Part shown: positions 35,711 to 43,664 of the stretch, one piece after another
How positions within the stretch are numbered: position 1 is the stretch's first letter
Layout: each line of letters begins with the position of its first letter
DNA from: Hymenobacter elongatus
Lineage (GTDB): Bacteria > Bacteroidota > Bacteroidia > Cytophagales > Hymenobacteraceae
Assembly: GCF_004745955.1 (NCBI RefSeq)
Contig: NZ_SRLD01000007.1
Coordinates: forward strand, 62,001-126,000
Direction of reading: 5' to 3'
DNA length: 64,000 nt
Notes under the pieces: generated by a model
Database searches by the model: none
Seen by the model: the letters and a program-made list of their open reading frames with translations, nothing else
Told to the model about the DNA's origin: nothing
Made by a program: the position numbers and the translations under genes

Positions 35711-36972
35711 TATACAACCTGTACCTGCCCGGCCACCACCACATGCCGCACCGGGTTTTCGCCTAGCCAGTAGGGTATTTCCTGGTAGTCGGGCACGTTG
35801 AGCACGAGTATATCGGCCTGCTTGCCCACTTCCAAGCTCCCAATTTCAGCCGCCAGATTCAGGGCCCAGGCCGCATTGAGCGTACCGGCCGCAATGGCTT
35901 CTTTGGGGGTGAAGCCCATCTTGAGGCAGGCCATCGAGAGGGCTAGCCACAGGTTTTTGCTGGGGCAGGAGCCGGGGTTGAAGTCGGTGCTGACGGCCAC
36001 GGGCACGCCCTGCGCGATAAGCTCCCGGCCGGGGGCGTATTGTTCCTGGCGCAGAAACAAGGGAACCAGCGGCAGCAGCACGGCTACCGTTTGCCCGGTG
36101 GCGGCCACCCGAGCCGCGTCTGCTGGGTTGAGGTAGTCGCAATGGTCCACGCTGGCGGCGCCCAGCTCGGCGGCCATGGCGCAGCCGCCCAGGTCGTGCA
36201 GCTGCTCAGCATGAATCTTCAGGCCGAAGCCCAGCTCCTGGGCCCGTTGCAGGTAGCGGCGCGCGTCGGGGACCGAAAAAGCGCCTTGCTCGCAGAAAAT
36301 ATCCACGAATTCGGCTTCTCCCTGCAGCGCGGGCAGCACCTGCTCCACCAGAAAATCGAGGTAGGCAGCGGGGCGGCCCTGGTACTCGGGCGCTACGACG
36401 TGCGCCCCCAGAAACGTGGGCACCACGCGCATAGCTTCCTGCTGGCCCGCCTGCCGGGCCACGCGCACCAGGCGCAGCTCCGTGTCCTTATCGAGACCAT
36501 AGCCACTTTTGGCTTCCACCGTCGTGACGCCGTAGCGACGAAACCCTTGCAGGTGGTGCCGGGCGTTGGCCAGCAGCTCGGCCTCGGCAGCGGCCCGCGT
36601 GGCGCGCACCGTGCTCAGTATGCCACCGCCCGAGGCCAGAATATCGAGGTAAGATTCACCCTGCAGCTTGCGCTGAAACTCGGGGGCCCGGTTGCCGGCA
36701 AATACCAGATGGGTATGGCACTCCACCAACCCCGGCATCACGACTTGGCCCTGGGCGTCCAGCACCCGGGTGGCGGCGGTAACGAGGCTTTCGTTTAGCT
36801 CGTGCATGGGGCCCAGCGCCACTATGCGGCTGTTTTCGCAGGCTACAAAAGCGTTTTCCAGGACCAGCCAGTTGGCCAGGTCAGCGCCGGCCAGGGGCCG
36901 CCCGGCAGGGCCACCGGCGAGGGTAAGCAGTTGGCCGCAGTTGCGAATCAGCAGGGAGTAAGCCACGAGCAT
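35710..36972 (-). CDS. hutI: Imidazolonepropionase
   Basis: 420 residues from the ATG at 36972; upstream ATGs lie in the terminator and beyond. Amidohydrolase motifs are complete: VMPGLVECHTHLVFAGNR (HxH), the substrate-binding SGYGLDKDTELR, KIHAEQLHDLGGCAMA, SVDHCDYLN and VAVSTDFNPGSCPS. The enzyme opens the imidazolone ring to N-formimino-glutamate in the third step of histidine breakdown, using zinc or iron. Urocanate hydratase (hutU) lies 26 kb away, so the hut genes are dispersed. The stop codon is completed by the first base of a repeat element. Confidence 0.95.
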   Translation of the reverse strand: MLVAYSLLIRNCGQLLTLAGGPAGRPLAGADLANWLVLENAFVACENSRIVALGPMHELNESLVTAATRVLDAQGQVVMPGLVECHTHLVFAGNRAPEFQRKLQGESYLDILASGGGILSTVRATRAAAEAELLANARHHLQGFRRYGVTTVEAKSGYGLDKDTELRLVRVARQAGQQEAMRVVPTFLGAHVVAPEYQGRPAAYLDFLVEQVLPALQGEAEFVDIFCEQGAFSVPDARRYLQRAQELGFGLKIHAEQLHDLGGCAMAAELGAASVDHCDYLNPADAARVAATGQTVAVLLPLVPLFLRQEQYAPGRELIAQGVPVAVSTDFNPGSCPSKNLWLALSMACLKMGFTPKEAIAAGTLNAAWALNLAAEIGSLEVGKQADILVLNVPDYQEIPYWLGENPVRHVVVAGQVQVV

Positions 36973-37023
36973 AAACGGGCAGCCCGGGGTTCCAACGGGC
37001 GGCGGCGCTAAGCTAAGCACATT

Positions 37024-37054
37024 AAAAAAGGATACGCCCGCTGCCGGCGTATCC
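37024..37054 (-). terminator. Terminator of the photoproduct-lyase-like gene
   Basis: On the minus strand a 9-bp stem (GGATACGCC/GGCGTATCC) around seven bases is followed by six T. It separates this gene from hutI. Confidence 0.85.
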
Positions 37055-37094
37055 TTTTCGGTGGTCGTATGACCCAGATTTATCCATCCCAGGC

Positions 37095-38216
37095 TTAGGT
37101 CCAGTACTGAATCGGGGCCCGGGGAAAGCGCCGCTGCCATTCGGCGAAGAAAAACTGCTTGAGCGTGCGCATATCCTCGGGCTGGTACACATATTTGGTG
37201 CCCCCAAATTTATTGCGCTTCACGGCGCGGCCGGCTTCTTCCAGGTCCAGGCTCGTGTTGGGGTACCATTGCAGCAGCACGTCTTTGGAGCCCGGCGTGA
37301 AGCGGTGACTGATCATCTCCACGGTCAGGTCGCAGTCGAAATCCAGCGTAGCCGCCAATCGGTCGAGCAGCGCCGTGTAGTGCGCACGCCACTCCGGAAT
37401 GGGCATGATGGGCGCCAGCACTACGCCCACAGGATAGCCGCCCCCACCCTGCTGCCGGGGCAGTGCCAGCTGCCGCAAGGCCCGCAAGCGCGCCTCCACC
37501 GAGGCCGTGCCACCTTCCAGGCGCCGGGCAATGGGCTCTGCATTAAGACTAAACCGGGCGCGGGTGTGCCCATGGTGCGGCAAGTCGAGCAGAGAGCCTA
37601 CCGCGTCATACTTACTCACAAACCGCAGGCGGGCACCCTCCCGCTCCCCGTAGTACCGGATGCATTCGGCCAGGCTACCCGTGAGGTGCTCTATGCCCAG
37701 CACATCGGTATAGCAGCTCACTTCGAAGCTGGTGCTGCGGCCGGCCTGCTCATAAGCGGCCGTGCCAGCCAGCAGCTTGGGCAAGTTGGCGTAGGCCCGC
37801 ACCACCGGCGGCCCTTGCAGACTGCCGGCCAGGTAGCAGTACTGGCAGTGGGCCGGACAGCCTTCAGCCAGGTTCATCTGCCAGTCGGCGGAGGGTGGCG
37901 TGGGCTGCAGCTTCAGGGCGCCGGGCGGGGCACACACCACGGCCAGCGTATTTTTGGCGTTGCGGTAGGTTTCGCGCACATCCGCGCCGCGCAAGCCGGT
38001 GAGGCGGTTGCTTTTCAGCACTTCAATTTCCAGATCGTGGGCCCGCACCCGCTCGTACATCTGCTGGCCAAACGGCTCGTCGAGCGCATCGGGGGTGAAC
38101 AGCACCCGCTTGGGCAGCCACAGGCGGGCCGAGTGCGTCAGCGGTTGCGGGGCCGGAGCGGGCTGGGCGGAAAGCAGGGTTTCGGAGAGTTGGACAAAGG
38201 AGCCGGTTTCAAGCAT
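37095..38216 (-). CDS. Spore photoproduct lyase-family radical SAM protein
   Basis: 373 residues. The radical SAM cluster motif is AEGCPAHCQYCYLAGSLQGP (C-x3-C-x2-C). FEVSCYTDVLGIEHLTGSL carries a cysteine at the position of B. subtilis Cys141, the H-atom donor of SplB. RLRFVSKYDAVGSLLDL and VEMISHRFTPGSKDVLLQWY match the C-terminal half of the family. Spore photoproduct lyase repairs a thymine dimer made by UV in dry spore DNA, but this organism group does not form spores. The likely role is some other radical-based DNA repair, perhaps for UV or desiccation damage (inference). Confidence 0.9.
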   Translation of the reverse strand: MLETGSFVQLSETLLSAQPAPAPQPLTHSARLWLPKRVLFTPDALDEPFGQQMYERVRAHDLEIEVLKSNRLTGLRGADVRETYRNAKNTLAVVCAPPGALKLQPTPPSADWQMNLAEGCPAHCQYCYLAGSLQGPPVVRAYANLPKLLAGTAAYEQAGRSTSFEVSCYTDVLGIEHLTGSLAECIRYYGEREGARLRFVSKYDAVGSLLDLPHHGHTRARFSLNAEPIARRLEGGTASVEARLRALRQLALPRQQGGGGYPVGVVLAPIMPIPEWRAHYTALLDRLAATLDFDCDLTVEMISHRFTPGSKDVLLQWYPNTSLDLEEAGRAVKRNKFGGTKYVYQPEDMRTLKQFFFAEWQRRFPRAPIQYWT

Positions 38217-38297
38217 CAGAACATATAGCTGGTGGTAGGCTTAGAACACCCGCCGGCTTGTTTAAAGTCCTTTTTGGGCCCGCCAAATCAAGAATTT

Positions 38298-38551
38298 GAA
38301 GCTATTTAGGAAGTCTGCCGAACGTCATGTCTCCCGTTGGTCGACATGACATTCTATTGGATTTTAGCGACTAGACTTGTTCCTGAATTAGGAACCGATG
38401 CTAAAATTCGGCTGTCATGCTGAGCTTGTCGAAGCATCTCTACCGCTTCGTTCCCCGAAATCGTTCGGGAGAGATACTTCGACAAGCTCAGCAGGACGTT
38501 CTTTTTTCGTTTCGCTTTATTCAGGAACAAGTCTACTTCCTAAACAGCCTC
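38298..38551. repeat. Nested repeat: shell A around shell F around core P (copy 4)
   Basis: The outer ends are GAAGCTATTTAGGAAGTCT and ACTTCCTAAACAGCCTC. Inside, AGACTTGTTCCTGAAT (38373) and ATTCAGGAACAAGTCT (to 38534) form shell F. The innermost core P is 38413-38497. A short P-like piece, GTCATGTCTCCCGTTGGTC, lies between the left A and F ends. Confidence 0.8.
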
Positions 38552-38730
38552 TTTACTTGCTATTCAAATACTCCTGTATGGAAACTAATGTATTTGAACC
38601 ATCTCGTTGGGTAGCCACCTGAACCTGGGTGGTAAATCCCCAGATTCGTGAGCCTTGGGCTTGCCTCGCCACGGCATTCCACAGCGATTCTCTGGTTGGA
38701 GTATAGTGGCCGGAAAATCACTCTAAGAAA

Positions 38731-38808
38731 GGGTTTAGTATTTTTCAAAAACGCCGGTTCCGGTCCTGCCAGATCAGGCAGGACACGAAAATCAAAATTC
38801 CAAACACG
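38731..38808. repeat. Short shell-B element
   Basis: The left end GGGTTTAGTATTTTTCAAAA and the right end ATCAAAATTCCAAACAC match family B. Its small centre is a hairpin, GTCCTGCC-AGATCA-GGCAGGAC. Confidence 0.7.
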
Positions 38809-38840
38809 GTCCAACGGCCGTCCTTTTCGCGTCGCTATGA

Positions 38841-39035
38841 AACCACTTTCTATCGGCTGCGGCGTCCGGCCGGGTAGCCCAATCGGGCGAGCTGAAGTAC
38901 CCGTATGGCACTTACCTGGCCGCCCACACGCCGACCGACCACGGCGGCTACCTGCACGTGTGGCAACTGGAAGGCCACGGGTGGCGTTTAGTGGCGGAAG
39001 TTCTCACTCCTCCCAGCAACCCACCCAAACCGTAA
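38841..39035 (+). pseudogene. 3' fragment of a DUF4440/SnoaL-like gene
   Basis: 65 codons between a TGA (38838-38840) and a TAA (39033-39035). The translation includes SGELKYPYGTYLAAHTP, then GGYLHVWQLEGHGWRLVAEV, the closing strands of an NTF2-like DUF4440 domain (YxxGxY...G.Y..VW....WR). There is no start codon and no N-terminal half; a shell-B element lies 30 bp upstream. I read it as the surviving tail of a gene lost around that element. Confidence 0.6.
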
Positions 39036-39165
39036 CCCGGTTTCTTATTTTGTAGAAACACGACGCCCGTCACCCGTCGGCGCAGCCCGAACCGTGGCTG
39101 CCAGAACGTAGTATTGCGCCGTTTTCCATTACAGCTTGCCCACCAGCCCACCAACTTATTTTCGC

Positions 39166-39783
39166 ATGAACGCTCTGTTGCTGATTGATATTCAACCCGA
39201 TTTTTTGCCCGGCGGAGCACTGCCGGTACCGGACGGGGATGCTATTCTGCCCATTGTGAATGCCTTGCAGCCTCATTTCGACTTGGTAGTGGCCACCCAG
39301 GACTGGCACCCGCCGCAGCACGAAAGCTTTGCCGTCCACCACCCCGGCACACAACCGCTCGACGAAATCGACCTGCACGGCCTGCGCCAGACGCTGTGGC
39401 CGGTGCACTGCGTGCAGGGCTCGGCCGGTGCCGAGCTGGCAGCGGCGCTCGATACCAGCCGCATTGCCCGGGTTTTCCGCAAAGGCACCACGCCGGAAAT
39501 CGACAGCTACAGCGGCTTCCACGACAACGGCCACCGCCACTCGACGGGCCTGGCGGAGTACTTGCGGAGCCAGAACGTGACGGCAGTATATGTAGCGGGC
39601 CTGGCGGCCGACTACTGCGTGTATTTTACGGCCAAAGACGCCCTGCTGGAAGGCTTCGACACGTATTTGCTGGAAGATGCCACCCGCCCTATTTCCCCGG
39701 AGGGCTTCGCGCGCGCCAAGGCCGACCTGGTACAGGCCGGCGGTCATCTTATGCAAAGCACGGACGTGCCGCTCCGCGCTTAA
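39166..39783 (+). CDS. pncA: Nicotinamidase
   Basis: 205 residues from the ATG at 39166. Catalytic triad and metal ligands are visible: NALLLIDIQPDFLPGGALPV (catalytic Asp), TQDWHPPQHESF (Zn/Fe ligands), VFRKGTTPEIDSYSGFHDN (catalytic Lys) and VAGLAADYCVYFTAKDAL (nucleophilic Cys). It converts nicotinamide to nicotinic acid in NAD salvage and also activates pyrazinamide. It is followed nine bp later by a 2H-phosphoesterase gene. A TATTTTCG sequence lies just before the start. Confidence 0.95.
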   Translation: MNALLLIDIQPDFLPGGALPVPDGDAILPIVNALQPHFDLVVATQDWHPPQHESFAVHHPGTQPLDEIDLHGLRQTLWPVHCVQGSAGAELAAALDTSRIARVFRKGTTPEIDSYSGFHDNGHRHSTGLAEYLRSQNVTAVYVAGLAADYCVYFTAKDALLEGFDTYLLEDATRPISPEGFARAKADLVQAGGHLMQSTDVPLRA

Positions 39784-39792
39784 CGGCCCACC

Positions 39793-40317
39793 ATGATGCT
39801 GCCGACCACCGGAGCTGCCCCGCTGATTCTGACCTTGGGACTGGATGAGGCCAGCACCCACTTCTTCAACGAGCTGCGCCAGCGGCATTTCCCGCCCGAG
39901 CGCAACTTTCTGGCCGCTCACCTCACCTTATTTCATCACTTGCCGGGTAGCCAGCAGGCTCCCATCGAGCAGGTGCTGGCAGCTTCTGGCAAGGTGCAGC
40001 CGCCGCTGGCGCTGCACGTGGCGGGCGTGCAGTTTCTGGGGCAGGGCGTGGCCTACGGGCTCAAGAGTGAGGCGCTGGAAACCCTGCACCAAGACTTGCA
40101 GCGCCAGTGGTGGCCCCAGCTCACGCCCCAGGATCAGCAGCGGCGGCGGCCCCACGTAACGGTGCAGAACAAGGTGCGGCCCGAGGTGGCCCGGGCCCTG
40201 CACGAGGAGCTGACGGCTTCGTTTGTGCCGTTTGAAGCCATGGGCACGGCGTTCCACCTGTGGGCCTACCGCAATGGCCCCTGGGAATGGCTGCGCACTT
40301 TTCCTTTCGTTGGGTAA
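39793..40317 (+). CDS. 2'-5' RNA ligase/2H phosphoesterase-family protein
   Basis: 174 residues with the two HxT motifs of the 2H superfamily: FLAAHLTLFHHLPG near residue 41 and RRRPHVTVQNKV near residue 118. The domain is split by a central VQFLGQGVAYGLKSE segment. Members hydrolyse or ligate 2',3'-cyclic phosphates or 2'-5' linkages in RNA, or act on ADP-ribose cyclic phosphate, so the substrate is open. Close spacing to pncA suggests co-transcription. A link to NAD or nucleotide salvage is possible but speculative. Confidence 0.85.
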   Translation: MMLPTTGAAPLILTLGLDEASTHFFNELRQRHFPPERNFLAAHLTLFHHLPGSQQAPIEQVLAASGKVQPPLALHVAGVQFLGQGVAYGLKSEALETLHQDLQRQWWPQLTPQDQQRRRPHVTVQNKVRPEVARALHEELTASFVPFEAMGTAFHLWAYRNGPWEWLRTFPFVG

Positions 40318-40334
40318 AACATTCCTGTAGCAAT

Positions 40335-40350
40335 AATCAATATATTGATT
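40335..40350. promoter_or_regulatory. 16-bp perfect palindrome upstream of the TonB receptor
   Basis: AATCAATATATTGATT in an AT-rich patch about 200 bp before the receptor gene. It could be an operator; no regulator is identified. Confidence 0.3.
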
Positions 40351-40479
40351 TTATACTATTAACATGTTTTCTATTCAGAGCTGCACTAGCATAAAGGCCG
40401 CTAATCGTTTGCCCGGCCCATCTATCTGTTCGCCTGAACCACTTCACCGAATAACACCGCAACCAAACAGCGAAAAGTG

Positions 40480-40487
40480 TAGCTTTG
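40480..40487 (+). promoter_or_regulatory. Candidate -7 box (TAGCTTTG) for the TonB receptor
   Basis: An exact TAnnTTTG match 60 bp upstream of the start, the same spacing and sequence as before the Wzz-like gene. Confidence 0.45.
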
Positions 40488-40547
40488 ATAGCCTCCGAAT
40501 CTTGACTTGCGTGAGAGGCGCCCGCTCCGAACTACCACACCCTGTGC

Positions 40548-43325
40548 ATGCAACACGTTTATTGTCTTTTTACCGCCGCCCTGCTGGCTGGGGCGGCACC
40601 GGTTCTGGCTGCGCCGCCCAATTCGCAGCATTCCATTGCTTCTTCAAATAGTTTTATTAGTATCCACGCCGAAGATCCGGTGGGTGGCACCGTGCTCAGC
40701 ACCACCGGCGAGCCGCTGCCCGGCGCTACCATATTCGTAAAAGGCTCTTTTGTGGGCACCAGCACCAATCAGCTGGGCCAGTTCCACATGACCACGAATC
40801 TGAGCCAGGGCCCCATCACGCTGGTCATCTCCTTTCTGGGCTACGAGTCTCAGGAAATTACGCTCCCTGCCCCCGACCACGACCTGGTTATCAGTCTGGT
40901 GCCAAGTGCCACGGCCGGCAATGCCACGGTAGTAGCGGCTTCGCGGGTCGAGGAGAATATCCTGCGCACATCCGTCACTATCGACAAGGTGACTGCCGCC
41001 CAAATTGAGCGCATCAGCACACCCGAAGTGCTGGGCGGCCTGGGCCAGCTGCCGGGCATCGATGTCAACTCCGCTTCGATGCTGTTCACCAGCATCAGCA
41101 CCCGGGGCTTCAATACGGCCAAGTCGGAACGCGTGATTCAGCTCGTAGACTACATGGATACGGCATTGCCGAGCCTGGGCCTGAGCCCGGGCAACCTGGT
41201 CGGCATTCCGGAGCTGGACATGGAAAGCATCGAAATCATCCATGGGCCGGCCTCGGCGCTGTATGGTGCCAATGCGCTGAGTGGCGTGGTCTTGTTCAAC
41301 AGCAAAGACCCGTTCGTGTACGAGGGCTTGAGCGTGCGCCTGCGCGGCGGGCAGCGCAGCCTGCTCGATGGCCAAGTACGCTACGCCCAGAAGCTGGGCA
41401 AAAAGCTGGCGGTGAAAATCAACGTCAGCGGCTTTCAGGCCACCGACTGGCTGGCCGAAAACTACGATGCTACCTCGGGCTCGCTCAATCCGGCTGGCTC
41501 GCCGCTGGGCTACGATGCCGTGAATCGGTCCGGGGAAATCAGCTTTCAGTTCAGCAACGACCCGCGCCTGCAGCTGCCCGGCGGCACGCATCCCGACCTC
41601 TACGGCAAAACGGCCTACCTGCCCGGCTTCACGGAGCGCGAGCTGGTGGCCGACGACCAAAAAACCCGCTCCTACCGCCTGCAGGGTGCCGTGTCGTATC
41701 TACTGAAAGCCAACCTCCAATTGACCGTGGAGGCCAAGCATGCCACCGGCACGTCTATTTATCAGAATATTAGCCGGTTCCGGGTCAAAGGCCTGGGCAC
41801 GACGCAGTATCGGGCCGAGCTGAAAGGGGCCAAAGGCTTTGTGCGCGTCTACTCGACCGAAGATTTCACGGGCAGCAGCTACGAGCTGGCCCAGCTGAGC
41901 GCCCTGCTACTGAGCTCTACGGCGCAGGAAACCACGCCGTATGGCCCGCTGAGCTACGCCCAGGTGTATTTCAGTACCTACAACACGGCCTATTCCCAGG
42001 CTATTCAGCAGCCGGGCACCACCCAGCAGCAGGCGCTGGGGCTGGCCCAGCAGGCCGCCAACGCCACGCAGCTCAAGGCCTCGGAGGCGCGCTTTGCGGA
42101 GCGGCGCCGCACTATTATTGCCGACGACGTGCCCGGCAGCGGTGCTCAGCAGCGCTTCAACTCCTTTCTGAACGACATCAGCGCCCAGCGCAGCTTCCGG
42201 GTTTCCGATTTCGGCACCGACCTGATTCTGGGGGGCGCGTACCGCGAATACCGGCTGGGCTCCGATGGCAAGCTATTCGATGACTTCAACCGGCCGCGCC
42301 TGCGCAACTACGAGTTCGGGGCCTATTCCCAGCTCACCCAACCCCTGCTGCACGACCACCTGAAGCTGGCGCTGGCGGGCCGCGTCGACTACTTCAAGAA
42401 CTTTTCCCCGGCGCTGTCGCCCCGGGCCTCGGCCGTGTACTCCTTCGGCCCCGATAAGCGGCACAATGTGCGGGCCAGCTACAGCGGAGCCTACCGCAGC
42501 CCCTCCCAGCTGGAGCAGTACGCCCACTCCGACGTCACCTCCTTTATCGTCTTGGGCAACATCGGCAATGGCTTTCAGGGCATCGGCTTCACCGACGGCG
42601 CGGGCCATCCGTACGGCACGCCGGGCATCCCGCTCGCGGCCTTCCACATCATGCTGCCCAAGCTCACGCTGGAGCGCGTGCGCACGCTGGAAGTGGGCTA
42701 CAAAGGCATGGTGCTGCCCAAGCTCTACGCCGACGCCAGCTATTTCCGCAGCCTGTATACCGACTTCATCGGCGGGCGGGCATTTGTGGGCAATCTGGAT
42801 GGCAGCCGCCCTACCCAGCAGCAGCTCGACGAAGGCTTGCCCGCGCTGGCCGACCGCTCGAAGCCCACCCGCTTCATCTTCAGCTGGTATAACAATGCGC
42901 AGGCAGTGCGCACCCAGGGCGCCACACTGGGCCTGGCCTACCAGCTCAGCAAAGCGCTGCACTTCACCGGCAACTACACCCTCAACGTGCTGGACCGCCG
43001 CACGCTGCCCACCGATTTTCAGACGTTTTTCAATACGCCCAGGCATAAGTATAATCTCGGTATTAGTGGCTCTGCTACGGAGCAGCTCACCTACTCCCTC
43101 AACTACCGCTGGGCGCAGGGGCACTACCAGGAAATGCCTTTCGCCACCGGCACCATTGCGGCCTACCGCTCCACCGACGTGTACCTGGGCTATGCGCTGC
43201 CCAAGCTGGGAACGACCCTGCAGGCGGGCGCCTCAAACCTGTTCAACACCCGGAACATCCAGATCATCGGGGGGCCGCAGATTGGTCGTCTGGCATACCT
43301 GGGACTACTGCTACAGGTGAAGTAG
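40548..43325 (+). CDS. TonB-dependent outer-membrane receptor with CarboxypepD-reg-like domain
   Basis: 925 residues. The signal peptide is MQHVYCLFTAALLAGAAPVLA. A carboxypeptidase-regulatory-like beta sandwich follows (GGTVLSTTGEPLPGATIFVK), then the plug domain (GLGQLPGIDVNSASMLFTSI, IEIIHGPASALYGANALSGV) and a 22-strand barrel that ends in an aromatic/valine strand (LAYLGLLLQVK). It imports siderophores, vitamins or glycans through TonB. No SusD partner follows, so a siderophore, cobalamin or peptide substrate is more likely than glycan, but this is inference. No riboswitch is apparent upstream. Confidence 0.9.
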   Translation: MQHVYCLFTAALLAGAAPVLAAPPNSQHSIASSNSFISIHAEDPVGGTVLSTTGEPLPGATIFVKGSFVGTSTNQLGQFHMTTNLSQGPITLVISFLGYESQEITLPAPDHDLVISLVPSATAGNATVVAASRVEENILRTSVTIDKVTAAQIERISTPEVLGGLGQLPGIDVNSASMLFTSISTRGFNTAKSERVIQLVDYMDTALPSLGLSPGNLVGIPELDMESIEIIHGPASALYGANALSGVVLFNSKDPFVYEGLSVRLRGGQRSLLDGQVRYAQKLGKKLAVKINVSGFQATDWLAENYDATSGSLNPAGSPLGYDAVNRSGEISFQFSNDPRLQLPGGTHPDLYGKTAYLPGFTERELVADDQKTRSYRLQGAVSYLLKANLQLTVEAKHATGTSIYQNISRFRVKGLGTTQYRAELKGAKGFVRVYSTEDFTGSSYELAQLSALLLSSTAQETTPYGPLSYAQVYFSTYNTAYSQAIQQPGTTQQQALGLAQQAANATQLKASEARFAERRRTIIADDVPGSGAQQRFNSFLNDISAQRSFRVSDFGTDLILGGAYREYRLGSDGKLFDDFNRPRLRNYEFGAYSQLTQPLLHDHLKLALAGRVDYFKNFSPALSPRASAVYSFGPDKRHNVRASYSGAYRSPSQLEQYAHSDVTSFIVLGNIGNGFQGIGFTDGAGHPYGTPGIPLAAFHIMLPKLTLERVRTLEVGYKGMVLPKLYADASYFRSLYTDFIGGRAFVGNLDGSRPTQQQLDEGLPALADRSKPTRFIFSWYNNAQAVRTQGATLGLAYQLSKALHFTGNYTLNVLDRRTLPTDFQTFFNTPRHKYNLGISGSATEQLTYSLNYRWAQGHYQEMPFATGTIAAYRSTDVYLGYALPKLGTTLQAGASNLFNTRNIQIIGGPQIGRLAYLGLLLQVK

Positions 43326-43404
43326 CCGGCAGAAGCCCACCGCCTGAGCCGGGCAGTCTGGTGTGGGCTGCGCGCACAGTGGAGCGTGTTTGAGAGTTGA
43401 TACA

Positions 43405-43592
43405 GAAGCTATTTGAGAAGTCTGGCGAACGTCCTGAATCTAGAGCGTCATGCTGAGCGCAGCGGAGCGAAGTCGAAGCATCTCTACCGCAGTAGTAATT
43501 GGATTTAGCATTGCGGTAGAGATGCTTCGACTGCGCGGACGCCAGATGAGCATGACATGCTGGTTGCGGTTGGCGACTTTCTAAACAGCTTC
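43405..43592. repeat. Shell A with core P (copy 5)
   Basis: The ends GAAGCTATTTGAGAAGTC and GACTTTCTAAACAGCTTC enclose core P at 43447-43556 (GTCATGCTGAGCGCAGCG ... AGATGAGCATGAC). The middle TAATTGGATTTAGCATT is an uninterrupted version of the site where element R sits in copy 6. Confidence 0.85.
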
Positions 43593-43664
43593 ATTATGAT
43601 GCACGGGTATTTCTTAACAGCTTTGCACCCCGTTTCCTATCATTTTACCGACTATCCTTTCTGT

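Noticed and set aside
40318-40547. Cobalamin or other riboswitch upstream of the TonB receptor
   Set aside because: I could not find the conserved B12-box sequence or another known aptamer core. Only a 16-bp palindrome and a -7 box are visible.
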